Position numbers and translations under genes: made by a program
Assembly: GCA_964646035.1 (NCBI GenBank)
Contig: CAZYDJ010000043.1
Location: forward strand, 1-17,859
Origin: CAYLMM01 sp964646035
Lineage (GTDB): Bacteria > Krumholzibacteriota > Krumholzibacteriia > LZORAL124-64-63
Length of the DNA stretch: 17,859 bases
Direction: 5' to 3'
The notes under the pieces: model-generated
Seen by the model: only the letters and a program-made list of their open reading frames with translations
Database searches by the model: none
What the model was told of the DNA's origin: nothing
Shown: piece after piece, positions 6,219-13,826 of the stretch
Position numbering within the stretch: position 1 is the stretch's first letter
Layout of the letters: each line of letters starts with the position of its first letter

Positions 6219-7922
6219 TTATAATTTGCGGTTGCGTTCCAGGGTGTCGGTCAGGGTGGCGATGATCTGCTCGCGTTCGTCCTCGGGCAGACCCAGGATG
6301 TCACGCAGCGCGTCCCCGATATGGGGAATGTATTTCTGGATATAGCTCTGCTTCTTCAGGGCGTCGCGCTCGCGGACGCGGCGCCGGATATGCCGTCCCA
6401 GCTGTCGCCCGGCTTCCTGCAGGGCCAGCTTGATCTCCTTGACGATCTCCGGATAATGCGCGACCGCTTCCTTGCTCTCTGATGTGAACGGCACCCACAC
6501 GGATGCCATATGCACCAGGATGATCAACGGACCGGCCGGCAGCGCTCCGCGGGACTGGTGCAGGCCGTAGCTGCGCCAGTTGTTGCCCAGGACGGCCTTG
6601 TGGATTGCGCAGGCGGAGGCCTGGTAGAGCAACGGCACCCGGTTGGCGAAGCGCAGCACCTCGGCCAGATCGTCGGCCGGCAATCCGCCGCCGTAGGCGA
6701 GGCCCACCTCTATCTGGAAGGGGTTGCCGCGATAGACCGAGGGCGGGCGGGTGACGGCCGTGTAGAAGTCGGCGCTGATGCGTTGCTGCAGCCCGGCCAT
6801 CACCAGATCCGGTCCGATGGGGGACAGGCAATCCGTCGGCGGCGAGGGAATGCGCGTCTCGTTGATGGCGTCGAGCAGGCCCTCGACATCCTCCTGGCCC
6901 ATGTGGCGGGTGCTCTTGCGATCGGACAGTCCGGCCGCTTCGAGGATCAGCCCGGCGGTCTTGGGGCCCACCCGGCAGAACTCCTGCTTCAGGAAAGCGG
7001 TCAGGTTGCGGCTCTTGGTGTCCTTGAGCATCCGCATCATCATGCCCATCTCCACGCCGTAGGGATGGGGCTGGATCTCGGCGGCCTCGATCGGCAGTTC
7101 GTCCGCGGCCCGGGGGTATACCATCTCGTCGCCGCGCGGCGAACGATAGACCAGCCGCACGTGGGGATTGGCCACCGCGGTCTGCTGCAGGTAGGTGTCC
7201 ACCGAGTGATGTCCGCGCTTGTAGGAACCGGTCAGCTCGATCTCGACGCGGGTGCCGTGCTCCTTGTCCCAGGCGACCTCATCGTCCTGCTGGACGACCG
7301 GCTCGTTGCGCTTCATGTCCAGGGTCAGGGCGATGCGCAGGGCCGTCTCGTGGCCGCGGGGGCGGGTGGTGATCATCACCGGCTTGCCGGTGGTCAGCTG
7401 GCCGTACATCCCGGCGGCCGAGATGCCGATCCCCTGCTGGCCGCGGCTCTGGCGCAGGCTGTGGAATTTGGATCCGTAGAGCAGCTTGCCGAAGATGCGC
7501 GGCACCTGGGCGCGCACGATGCCGGGGCCGTTGTCCTCGACGATCACCCGGAACCGCTCCTCGCGCACCGGCGGGGCGCTGCGGCGGCGGTTGCGGCCGC
7601 CCTTGCCGTTTTCGGCTTCCAACTGCAACTGGTCTTCGGCCTTTTCCTTGCCGTTTCCGTTGCCGTTCCCGTTCCCGTTGGAGAGCGGAACTATCTCGAC
7701 CAGGATGTCGGGCAGGATGCCGGCTTCCTCGCAGGCGTCGAGCGAGTTGTCGACCGCCTCCTTGATGGTCGTCAGCAGGGCCTTGACCGGCGAGTCGAAT
7801 CCGAGCAGATGGCGATTCTTGGTGAAGAACTCGCTGATCGATATCTCACGCTGGTTCTTCGCCATGCTCTCGGCGGTGGCGGAACTGCGTTTACGGCTGT
7901 TTTTGGCGGCGGTCGCGGGCAT
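6219..7922 (-). CDS. top6B: DNA topoisomerase VI subunit B (GHKL ATPase)
   Basis: This is the ATPase subunit that partners Top6A. Numbering is from the chosen ATG at 7922 (567 residues), which has GGAG 6 bases upstream; two upstream ATGs (8009, 7934) have no proper ribosome site. GHKL motifs are KEAVDNSLDACEEAG (54-68, catalytic Glu55 and Mg-binding Asn59), VEDNGPGI (128-135) and GQQGIGISAAGMYG (161-174). The helix-two-turn-helix region follows (about 305-345). The transducer domain has WVPFTSESKEAVAHYPEI (476-493), with the probable switch lysine Lys484. A charged, low-complexity insert at about 87-119, starting with five Asn-Gly pairs, interrupts the ATPase domain before the DNGPGI motif. 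The N-terminal ~20 residues are Lys/Ser/Ala-rich. It is the first gene of the five-gene operon that also contains top6A. Confidence 0.95.
   Translation of the reverse strand: MPATAAKNSRKRSSATAESMAKNQREISISEFFTKNRHLLGFDSPVKALLTTIKEAVDNSLDACEEAGILPDILVEIVPLSNGNGNGNGNGKEKAEDQLQLEAENGKGGRNRRRSAPPVREERFRVIVEDNGPGIVRAQVPRIFGKLLYGSKFHSLRQSRGQQGIGISAAGMYGQLTTGKPVMITTRPRGHETALRIALTLDMKRNEPVVQQDDEVAWDKEHGTRVEIELTGSYKRGHHSVDTYLQQTAVANPHVRLVYRSPRGDEMVYPRAADELPIEAAEIQPHPYGVEMGMMMRMLKDTKSRNLTAFLKQEFCRVGPKTAGLILEAAGLSDRKSTRHMGQEDVEGLLDAINETRIPSPPTDCLSPIGPDLVMAGLQQRISADFYTAVTRPPSVYRGNPFQIEVGLAYGGGLPADDLAEVLRFANRVPLLYQASACAIHKAVLGNNWRSYGLHQSRGALPAGPLIILVHMASVWVPFTSESKEAVAHYPEIVKEIKLALQEAGRQLGRHIRRRVRERDALKKQSYIQKYIPHIGDALRDILGLPEDEREQIIATLTDTLERNRKL
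7651..7680 (-). repeat. Hexamer microsatellite in top6B
   Basis: Five tandem ccgttN hexamers encode five Asn-Gly pairs within the low-complexity insert of Top6B. Because the unit is six bases, changes in copy number keep the reading frame and would only lengthen or shorten the linker. Confidence 0.85.
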
Positions 7923-7971
7923 CTGAGACTCCATTCCTTCCGGCCCGGCAGGATGCTCGGCTGGGAGGCAA

Positions 7972-8000
7972 ACAGTACTGGAGGAGTGGCGGTTTTGCAA
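7972..8000 (-). promoter_or_regulatory. Possible promoter of the top6 operon
   Basis: On the minus strand TTGCAA (8000-7995) and TACTGT (7977-7972) are separated by 17 bases, about 50 bases before the chosen top6B start. The -10 is poor (3 of 6). A promoter is expected here, because a hairpin ends the upstream gene and five genes follow. These exact boxes are only a candidate. Confidence 0.25.
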
Positions 8001-8009
8001 GGAGGCCAT

Positions 8010-8035
8010 GGGCCGCGGCGGTCGGCGCCGGGCCC
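8010..8035 (-). terminator. Hairpin at the methyltransferase stop
   Basis: The stem gggcc/ggccc plus cggcg/cgccg with one unpaired base and a 5-base loop begins at the last base of the methyltransferase stop codon. It is stable but lacks a following U run, so it may protect the 3' end or pause the polymerase rather than terminate by itself. Confidence 0.4.
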
Positions 8036-8922
8036 TATTTCCGGCGACCGATGAAGTAGATCGAGTTCGGGGCGTCGGGAGGCAACGAGGTTTTTTCCAG
8101 CAGCTTGTCCCAGCAGCGCTGCCAGCTGGTCAAACGGCGGCAGATCCGCCGCAGGCGGTAGAAATATCTGGTGTTGCCGCAGGAAAGGACGGCTGCCATC
8201 AGTTCGGAGTTGATCAGCGCCGCCGCGGCCCCGAGGCCGGCGTTCTGGCCGCTGCGGACCTTTTCGAAATCCTGCATCAACTCGTCGAGCCCGCGCGGAG
8301 TGAAGCGCCAGAAATCGGAATACATGTGCACGTTGGCGATGAACGGCACGTCCACGAAGATCCAGCCGCCCGGTTTGAGGAGCCGGTGCATCTCCGCAAC
8401 CACCCGCCGGGGGCGTTTTACGTGTTCGAGCACCGCCTGCGAGATGATCAGATCGAAACTGTGGTCGGGAAACGGGATGTCGTGGCCGTCGGCCACCAGA
8501 TCCACCACCGGGCCCGGTTCGACTTCCAGGTTGATCATTTCGGCCAGGATTTCCGGTCCGAGATGCTCGGTGTCCTTGCCGTAGGCTCCGATTCCCCCGC
8601 CCACGGCCAGGCAGGACGCGCCCGGGGGCGCCTGCTCGCGCAGGAAGGCGAAGTTCTCCGCGGTGATCGGCGAATGGTATCCCGTGGGAATCGATTTGAT
8701 CATCAGGCTGAAAGCCTTGCGCAGGAAGGCGCCCGATGCGGCCGTAGCTGCGGGCTTCGGCTGCGATACGATGTCATGGCCGTCGAGCAGCATGATGGGG
8801 ATGCCGTCGATCAGGGGAAAGGTCTTGTCGCAGGGGTCGCAGCGGAGGCTGGAGTCGTCGTGCTCGAGTTTACCTTTGCATTCGGGACAAACGATGCCGT
8901 TGATCAATTCCGCCTTTGCCAT
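8035..8922 (-). CDS. SAM-dependent methyltransferase with Trm112-like zinc ribbon
   Basis: This 295-residue protein combines two domains. Residues 1-50 form a Trm112-like zinc ribbon with Cys12-x2-Cys15 and Cys28-x2-Cys31, followed by FPLIDGIPIMLL, a sequence usual in this small domain. Residues about 85-295 are a class I methyltransferase: SAM-binding loop CLAVGGGIGAYG (104-115), and DGHDIPFPDHSFDLIISQAV with LEHV just after (to about 168), as in Methyltransf_11 proteins, then LLKPGGWIFVDVPF. The SAM loop is unusual, with AVGGG in place of the common DVGCG. The ATG at 8922 has GGAG 7 bases upstream and a good promoter just before it; an in-frame ATG at 9048 would place that promoter inside the gene. 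Such fused proteins often act in glycan or lipid modification, which fits the glycosyltransferase genes upstream, but the substrate is unknown. Confidence 0.88.
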   Translation of the reverse strand: MAKAELINGIVCPECKGKLEHDDSSLRCDPCDKTFPLIDGIPIMLLDGHDIVSQPKPAATAASGAFLRKAFSLMIKSIPTGYHSPITAENFAFLREQAPPGASCLAVGGGIGAYGKDTEHLGPEILAEMINLEVEPGPVVDLVADGHDIPFPDHSFDLIISQAVLEHVKRPRRVVAEMHRLLKPGGWIFVDVPFIANVHMYSDFWRFTPRGLDELMQDFEKVRSGQNAGLGAAAALINSELMAAVLSCGNTRYFYRLRRICRRLTSWQRCWDKLLEKTSLPPDAPNSIYFIGRRK

Positions 8923-8941
8923 CCTCTCACTCCAGGCTGAA

Positions 8942-8970
8942 GTTATATTCGCGCTGTCCGGAAATGATAA
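8942..8970 (-). promoter_or_regulatory. Promoter of the methyltransferase gene
   Basis: On the minus strand TTATCA (8970-8965) and TATAAC (8947-8942) are exactly 17 bases apart, and the -10 matches consensus at 5 of 6 positions. Transcription would start near 8935, leaving a leader of about 12 bases that contains the GGAG ribosome site. The surrounding 8940-9060 is AT-rich compared with the genes around it. Confidence 0.55.
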
Positions 8971-9084
8971 TGATCCTAACGCTGATGCATCGCGTTTCAG
9001 GCTAATTGTTTGCAGCTTTCGCATTATTGATGATAACATGAAATCCATATTGAAATCATCTGCCCGTACATGCCGGCGGCGCTG

Positions 9085-10167
9085 TCAACCCATCAACTCC
9101 AGCATGGTGGAGATTCGGTTGTCCCAACTATTGGCGCGGGCGTGGTCGATTCGGTTTCGGGCGAGCTCGGGCCGATCCTCCGCCCGCGCCCGGGCGATCT
9201 GGCGCAGGAAGTCCTCCTCGTCCCCGGCCATGTACACGCAACCCGGAGGAAATCGCCAGTGTCCGATGTTGGGCAGCGCGGTGACCACGGCCGGCTTGCC
9301 CGCGGCCAGATAGTGCCAGAGCTTGTTGGGCGTGCAGCCGCGGTTGACCCGCGACAGGTCGTAGGGCGCCAGACCGATGTCGATGTCCCGCAGCGCGCGC
9401 GCCAGGTCGTCGCCCTTCAGCACGCCCAGCCAGGTGACCCTTTCCCGGTGGTCCAGGAGTTCCAGGAATCCCTTCTCCATGGGACCGATGAGGACCAGAT
9501 GCGTGTCGGGATCGGCCAGGATCCGGTTCAGGAGGCCGATCTGGATCCTGCGGCCCAGGAAGCTCATCAGCCCCAGCACCAACCTGCGGCGTTCCCGCGC
9601 GCGGGCGGGGGCCGTCGGCGGTTCGTCCAGCACCGGTGGCGCCCCCAGGGGCAATTCGTGCACCCGCTCGTTGTAGCTGCTCATCTTCCGGACCATATAC
9701 CGTGACGTGGCGAAGACGAGCCGCGCCCGGGACGCGACCATCCTTTCGCATCGAACGTGGTAACGGTCCACCAGGCCCAGGCTGTAGCGGCTGTTGCCGA
9801 TGAGGTCGTCGTTGCAGAAGTGGACATAGCCCGGCATGTGGCGGGCCAAGCGGGTGGCCGTATGGTCGAAGTTCACCACCCGGGCCCGGGGAGCGATCCC
9901 GGCCAGGCGGGGGTAGAGCCATTCCTGGTAAAGCTCGTTCAGCACCGGGCAGCGGTATCTGATGCGTGAATCCAAGGGCCAGGATGGCGTCAGCACCGTC
10001 AACCCCTCGTCCACGTCCAGACGGCTCAGCCCCGGCGCGCCGATGCGGTTCCTGGCCACGAAGATCACGGGGCCACGACGGGAGAGCGCCGTGGCTACCT
10101 GGTGGCGGGCCCTGGGGGGTTCGTCCCATCCCGTGACCGTGTTGAGCAGGAAGGCGGCGGATGTCAT
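9085..10167 (-). CDS. Glycosyltransferase (GT-B fold, family 4-like)
   Basis: This 360-residue protein resembles TuaH-like sugar transferases, which move a sugar from a nucleotide donor onto a growing glycan at the cytoplasmic face. Evidence: an N-terminal segment ending in YVHFCNDDLIGNS and CERMVASRARLVFATSRYM, the usual linker between the two lobes (VHELPLGAP), and a C-terminal donor-binding lobe with LVLIGPMEKGF, VTWLGVLKGDDLARALRDID and PNKLWHYLAAGKPAVVT. The classical E-x7-E motif is not obvious, and the start of the second lobe (RRRLVLGLMSFLGRR) is diverged. The ATG at 10167-10165 overlaps the TAA of the upstream glycosyltransferase by one base (TAATG), so the two are translationally coupled. 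Acceptor and sugar are unknown. Confidence 0.82.
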   Translation of the reverse strand: MTSAAFLLNTVTGWDEPPRARHQVATALSRRGPVIFVARNRIGAPGLSRLDVDEGLTVLTPSWPLDSRIRYRCPVLNELYQEWLYPRLAGIAPRARVVNFDHTATRLARHMPGYVHFCNDDLIGNSRYSLGLVDRYHVRCERMVASRARLVFATSRYMVRKMSSYNERVHELPLGAPPVLDEPPTAPARARERRRLVLGLMSFLGRRIQIGLLNRILADPDTHLVLIGPMEKGFLELLDHRERVTWLGVLKGDDLARALRDIDIGLAPYDLSRVNRGCTPNKLWHYLAAGKPAVVTALPNIGHWRFPPGCVYMAGDEEDFLRQIARARAEDRPELARNRIDHARANSWDNRISTMLELMG

Positions 10168-11339
10168 TATCTATGCTCCAGTCGGGCGCGGTGGTTCATG
10201 TAGAGCCGGTCCTGGCGGGCGATGTGGGCCTCCATGGAATACGACTCCCGGATGATGTTCCGGCACTGCCGGCCCAGATCAAGGGCCCGTTCCCGATCGG
10301 CCAGGGCGCGGACGACGCGTTCCGCCCAGACGTCGATGACCCGGTCGGGCACCTCGCCGGCCGTCGGGGGAGGCTGGTAAAGGCAATCCCGCCTCAAACC
10401 GTCGGTCAGCATTTCCGAGATCTGGCCGATGTCCGGACCGACGAAGGGCAGCCCCGTGGACATGGCCTCCATGACATTCAGGGGCAGCCCTTCGACCCGG
10501 GACGTCGAGACGAAGAGGTCGGCGGCGCCCAGCAGTTCGGGCACGTCGTGGCGCAGGCCCAGGACGCGCACGCCGTCGGTGTCGTCGTCGGCCATCGCGG
10601 CGATCTCCTCGGCCAGAGGGCCGCGACCGCACATCAGGGCTCTGGCGGAGGGAACCTGCTCGCGCACCCTGCGCACCAGGCGCACGAAGGCGTCCGGCGC
10701 CTTCTGCTCCGCCATCCGGCCGACGAAGAGCAGCAGATGGTCGCGGTTGCCGAATCCCATCTCTTCCCGTTTGCGGTTCCGTGCCTCTGCGGGCAGGGGA
10801 CGGAAGCGCTCCGTGTCGATGCCGTTGGGCAGGGTGATTACCTTGTCGGGGGAGATCCCCTCGATCTCGATGCAGGCGCTGCGCACGGTGTCCGATACGG
10901 CGATGACCTGCTGGACGGAGCGGGACAGCTTGCGGTAGCGGCGGATTTGGGCCGGGCTCATGTCGCGGTACACCAGGTGCCGCGTCCAGAATAGCAGAGG
11001 CACGCCGGCCCACGCGCCCACGCGGACGGCCCACGCGTCGGAGAAGCGGTTGTGTCCGTGCACGATGTCGAAGCGGCCCTGCTTCAGGAAACGGTAGAGA
11101 CGCCAGATCGCAGCCGGGGAGCGGTAGCTCTCCAGATGGAGGACATGGGTATCCACGCCGGCGTCCCGGAAGCGGGAACGCATCTCCGAAAAGGCCGGTT
11201 CACGCGGCTCCAGGGGAGCCAGCACGGTGACCTCGTACCGGGATGGGGCCAGGTTGCGGGCGACGTCGAGGACTACGGTCTCGGCCCCGCCGACGACGAA
11301 GCGGTTTATCACCAGGCAGAGTCGTATCTTGCGGTTCAT
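10167..11339 (-). CDS. Glycosyltransferase family 4
   Basis: This is a 390-residue retaining GT-B glycosyltransferase. In order: the acceptor-side loop VVGGAET (15-21), HGHNRFSD (94-101), the interdomain PNGID (171-175), the donor lobe start FVGRMAEQKAPDAF (205-218), and EGLPLNVMEAMSTGLP (283-298), where Glu283 and Glu291 form the E-x7-E pair that contacts the nucleotide sugar. The ATG at 11339 has GGAG 5 bases upstream. It is the first gene of a two-gene minus-strand unit, with the second glycosyltransferase overlapping its stop by one base. It faces a third glycosyltransferase across a 135-base divergent spacer that contains a palindrome. The sugar donor and acceptor cannot be read from the sequence. 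Confidence 0.93.
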   Translation of the reverse strand: MNRKIRLCLVINRFVVGGAETVVLDVARNLAPSRYEVTVLAPLEPREPAFSEMRSRFRDAGVDTHVLHLESYRSPAAIWRLYRFLKQGRFDIVHGHNRFSDAWAVRVGAWAGVPLLFWTRHLVYRDMSPAQIRRYRKLSRSVQQVIAVSDTVRSACIEIEGISPDKVITLPNGIDTERFRPLPAEARNRKREEMGFGNRDHLLLFVGRMAEQKAPDAFVRLVRRVREQVPSARALMCGRGPLAEEIAAMADDDTDGVRVLGLRHDVPELLGAADLFVSTSRVEGLPLNVMEAMSTGLPFVGPDIGQISEMLTDGLRRDCLYQPPPTAGEVPDRVIDVWAERVVRALADRERALDLGRQCRNIIRESYSMEAHIARQDRLYMNHRARLEHR

Positions 11340-11401
11340 TTGTGCTCCAGCCCGCTGCTGCGGGGTTGAAATTTAGCGGTCGATGGCTCAAGCTTGTAGC
11401 T

Positions 11402-11429
11402 CGGCGAGGCGGTCGCGACCGGCTCGCCG
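11402..11429. promoter_or_regulatory. 28-bp near-perfect palindrome in divergent spacer
   Basis: Two 14-base arms meet at 11415/11416 with one mismatched pair. The centre is the perfect 12-bp cggtcgcgaccg, and the outer arms are cggcgag and ctcgccg. It lies between divergently transcribed glycosyltransferase genes (starts at 11339 and 11475), the expected place for an operator. No convincing -35/-10 pair was found for either direction in 11340-11474. Confidence 0.5.
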
Positions 11430-11474
11430 CTGCATGAGAACTCGCCCGATCAAGGCGGAAACCGGGGGCAGGAA

Positions 11475-12695
11475 TTGAAGATTCTCTACCTGACTACCAG
11501 CTTCGAGAGCCTGACTTTGACATTTGTCGCCAGGGAAATCAATGCGTTAAGGGCGTTGGGAACGGAGATTTCCCTGCTCGGGTTGCGCCGGGGCGCGAAT
11601 TTCACAGCCGCCGAGCCCGAATGCGACATCTCAGGATGCCTGCATCTCTACCCGGTCTCGGGGCCGAAGATGCTGGTCGCTACGCTGGGCTGCGCAATCA
11701 GTCGCCCGCGGCGTTTTTTCAGGGCGGTTCGGGCGGCCCTTGTCTCCACCCTGGACGGGCCGCGGGTCAAGCTGAAGCTCCTGTACCAGTTGGCCGCCGC
11801 GATGACGAAGGTCGCGGCGGTCGAGGCCGCCGGGATCACCCACATCCACGCCCATCTGGCCAGCCCGCCGGGCAACGTGGCGATGTTTCTGGGACTGCTG
11901 ACCGGTATTCCCTACAGCTTCACCGGGCATGCGGCCGACCTGTACCGCGCGCCCGAGGCCTTGGACGTGAAGCTGGAGCTGGCCGCCGGGGCGGTGGCCA
12001 TCTCGGAGTACAACCTGGCCCATTACCGGCGTCTGCATCCCGGGCTGCGCCGCGCCGAAGTCATCCACTGCGGCGTGGATCCCGACCGGTTCGCCTTCCG
12101 GAGGCGCGAGGCCTGCGGCGATCCGCTGCGGATCCTGGCGGTCGGCCGGGCGGCCGAGAAGAAGGGCTTCGTCCACCTGCTCGAGGCCCTGGCCCTGCTC
12201 GACCGCGAGGGGATGGCCTGGACGGGCCACCTGGTCGGCGACGGGCCCCTGTTGGCGGATCTGCGCCGCCGGGCTGCCGAGTTGGGCCTGGACCGGCTGG
12301 AGCTGACCGGCGCCCTGCAGCAGCCCCGGATCCGCGAGCTGCTGGACCGGGCCGACGTCTTCGTCCTGCCCTGCGTCCAGGCCGCCGACGGGGACATCGA
12401 CGGCATCCCGGTCGCGCTGATGGAAGCGATGGCCTGCGGCTGTCCCGTGATCTCGACCCGCGTCTCGGGCATCCCCGAACTGGTGGTCGACGGCGAAACG
12501 GGCCTGCTGGCCGATCCCGCCGATCCCGCGGGCCTGGCCGACGCCCTGTCCCGGATCGCGAACGAGCCCGAACTCGTGGCCGCGCTTTCGGTGGCCGGCC
12601 GCGAACACGTGGCCTCGGCGTTCAACCAGCGAACAGAGGCGCACCGGCTCCTCGACTTTTTCAAAGCCATGCACCAGGACCGGATAAAGGAGTGA
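11475..12695 (+). CDS. Glycosyltransferase family 4
   Basis: This 406-residue GT-B glycosyltransferase of family 4 contains HIHAHLA (123-129), SFTGHAADLY (148-157), HCGVD (198-202), the donor-lobe start ILAVGRAAEKKGFVHLLEA (220-238) and DGIPVALMEAMACGCPVIS (309-327). In the last motif the first acid of the E-x7-E pair is Asp309 and the second is Glu317. It transfers a sugar from a nucleotide donor to a glycan precursor; which sugar is unknown. The start is TTG at 11475, with no ATG or GTG in frame between it and the previous stop. GGGGG lies 6 bases before it, and AGGA sits almost against it. It ends in TGA just before the epimerase gene and clearly forms an operon with it. Compare the divergent GT4 gene at 10167-11339, which shares the fold but is only distantly similar by eye. 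Confidence 0.92.
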   Translation: MKILYLTTSFESLTLTFVAREINALRALGTEISLLGLRRGANFTAAEPECDISGCLHLYPVSGPKMLVATLGCAISRPRRFFRAVRAALVSTLDGPRVKLKLLYQLAAAMTKVAAVEAAGITHIHAHLASPPGNVAMFLGLLTGIPYSFTGHAADLYRAPEALDVKLELAAGAVAISEYNLAHYRRLHPGLRRAEVIHCGVDPDRFAFRRREACGDPLRILAVGRAAEKKGFVHLLEALALLDREGMAWTGHLVGDGPLLADLRRRAAELGLDRLELTGALQQPRIRELLDRADVFVLPCVQAADGDIDGIPVALMEAMACGCPVISTRVSGIPELVVDGETGLLADPADPAGLADALSRIANEPELVAALSVAGREHVASAFNQRTEAHRLLDFFKAMHQDRIKE

Positions 12696-12700
12696 TCGAC

Positions 12701-13810
12701 TTGCCCTGCAGAATCTTCCTGATCGCCGCCGCTCGACCGAACTTCATGAAGATAGCCCCGATCTGGCGGGCGCTTACGGCCCATGCCGATGTCCTGGACG
12801 TCGAGTTGATCCACACCGGCCAGCATTACGACAAGAACATGTCCGATGTCTTCTTCGCCGATCTCGGACTGCCTCTGCCCCATGTCAACCTGGGCGTCGG
12901 GGGCGGCAGCCACGCCGAGCAGACCGCCGGCGTGATGCTGAAGTTCGAGCAGCTCTGTCTGGAGCGGCGGCCCGATCTGGTGCTGGTGGTCGGCGACGTG
13001 AACGCGACGATGGCCACCACCATCACCGCCCGCAAGATGGGCATCTCGGTGGCCCATGTGGAGGCCGGTCTGCGCAGCCGCGACTGGACGATGCCCGAGG
13101 AGATCAACCGCATCCTCACCGACTCGATCGCCGATCTGCTGTTCACGCCTTCGCCCGACGCGGACGAGAATCTGATCGCCGAGGGAGTGGATCCCGCCAA
13201 GATCGTGCTGGTGGGAAACGTGATGATCGACAGCCTGGTCAACGCCGCCGCCCGGGTTCGCGACAGGGCCAAATACGCCGAATTCGGCATGAAGGAAGGC
13301 GAATACGGCCTGGTAACCCTGCATCGGCCGGCCAACGTCGACGATCCCGAAAACCTGGTGCGGCTCTTTTCCGGCCTGGAGCGGCAGGATGTGCCGCTGA
13401 TCTTCCCGGTCCACCCGCGCACGCGCAAGGTGATGGCCGCCTCGGGTCTCGACGGGCGTTTCCCCGGCCCGGACAGCCGTCTGGTCCTGACCGATCCGAT
13501 GGGTTACGACGACTTCCTCAACCTCACCATGCACGCCCGCTTCGTGCTGACCGATTCCGGCGGCATCCAGGAGGAGACCACCTACCTCGACGTGCCTTGC
13601 CTGACTTTGCGTCCCAACACGGAAAGGCCCATCACGATCATCAGCGGCACCAACGAGCTGGTGACCCTCGACAACCTCGACGAGATGGTGGCGAAAGTGC
13701 TGGCCGGGAAGTGGAAGCAGGGACAGGTGCCCGATCTGTGGGACGGCGGCACCGGCGTGCGGATCGCCGATTACATCGTGAAATGGAGCGGGCAGAGGGA
13801 CGGCGCCTGA
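12701..13810 (+). CDS. wecB: UDP-N-acetylglucosamine 2-epimerase (non-hydrolysing)
   Basis: This enzyme interconverts UDP-GlcNAc and UDP-ManNAc, supplying ManNAc-type sugars for surface polysaccharide. The 369-residue length is usual. Visible hallmarks: ARPNFMKIAP (11-20), HTGQHYDKNMSD (38-49), VVGDVNATM (96-104), VEAGLRSRDWTMPEEINR (120-137), LVTLHRP (204-210), VHPRTRK (237-243) and DSGGIQEE (285-292). Asp99, Glu121 and Glu135 keep the spacing of the catalytic Asp95, Glu117 and Glu131 of the E. coli enzyme. The start chosen is TTG at 12701, with AAGGAG 8 bases upstream. A GTG at 12692 overlapping the previous stop is possible but lies within the ribosome site. No UDP-ManNAc dehydrogenase (wecC) is visible in the window. 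It converges on the bi-domain oxidoreductase with only 16 bases between stops. Confidence 0.95.
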   Translation: MPCRIFLIAAARPNFMKIAPIWRALTAHADVLDVELIHTGQHYDKNMSDVFFADLGLPLPHVNLGVGGGSHAEQTAGVMLKFEQLCLERRPDLVLVVGDVNATMATTITARKMGISVAHVEAGLRSRDWTMPEEINRILTDSIADLLFTPSPDADENLIAEGVDPAKIVLVGNVMIDSLVNAAARVRDRAKYAEFGMKEGEYGLVTLHRPANVDDPENLVRLFSGLERQDVPLIFPVHPRTRKVMAASGLDGRFPGPDSRLVLTDPMGYDDFLNLTMHARFVLTDSGGIQEETTYLDVPCLTLRPNTERPITIISGTNELVTLDNLDEMVAKVLAGKWKQGQVPDLWDGGTGVRIADYIVKWSGQRDGA

Positions 13811-13826
13811 GCCGCCCCCCGCTTGT

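Noticed and set aside
7651..7680. Phase-variable microsatellite switching Top6B on and off
   Set aside because: The unit is six bases, so copy-number change keeps the reading frame.
7923..8009. Longer Top6B beginning at ATG 8009
   Set aside because: No ribosome site precedes it, the extra 29 residues do not look like the family, and GGAG lies at ideal distance before ATG 7922.
8923..9048. Methyltransferase starting at ATG 9048
   Set aside because: The extra 42 residues have no domain and would contain the best promoter in the window; GGAG supports ATG 8922.
11621..12691. Plus-strand frame upstream of and continuous with the epimerase
   Set aside because: This part overlaps the glycosyltransferase gene in another frame and is Arg/Gly/Pro-rich shadow sequence; the epimerase homology starts only near 12701.
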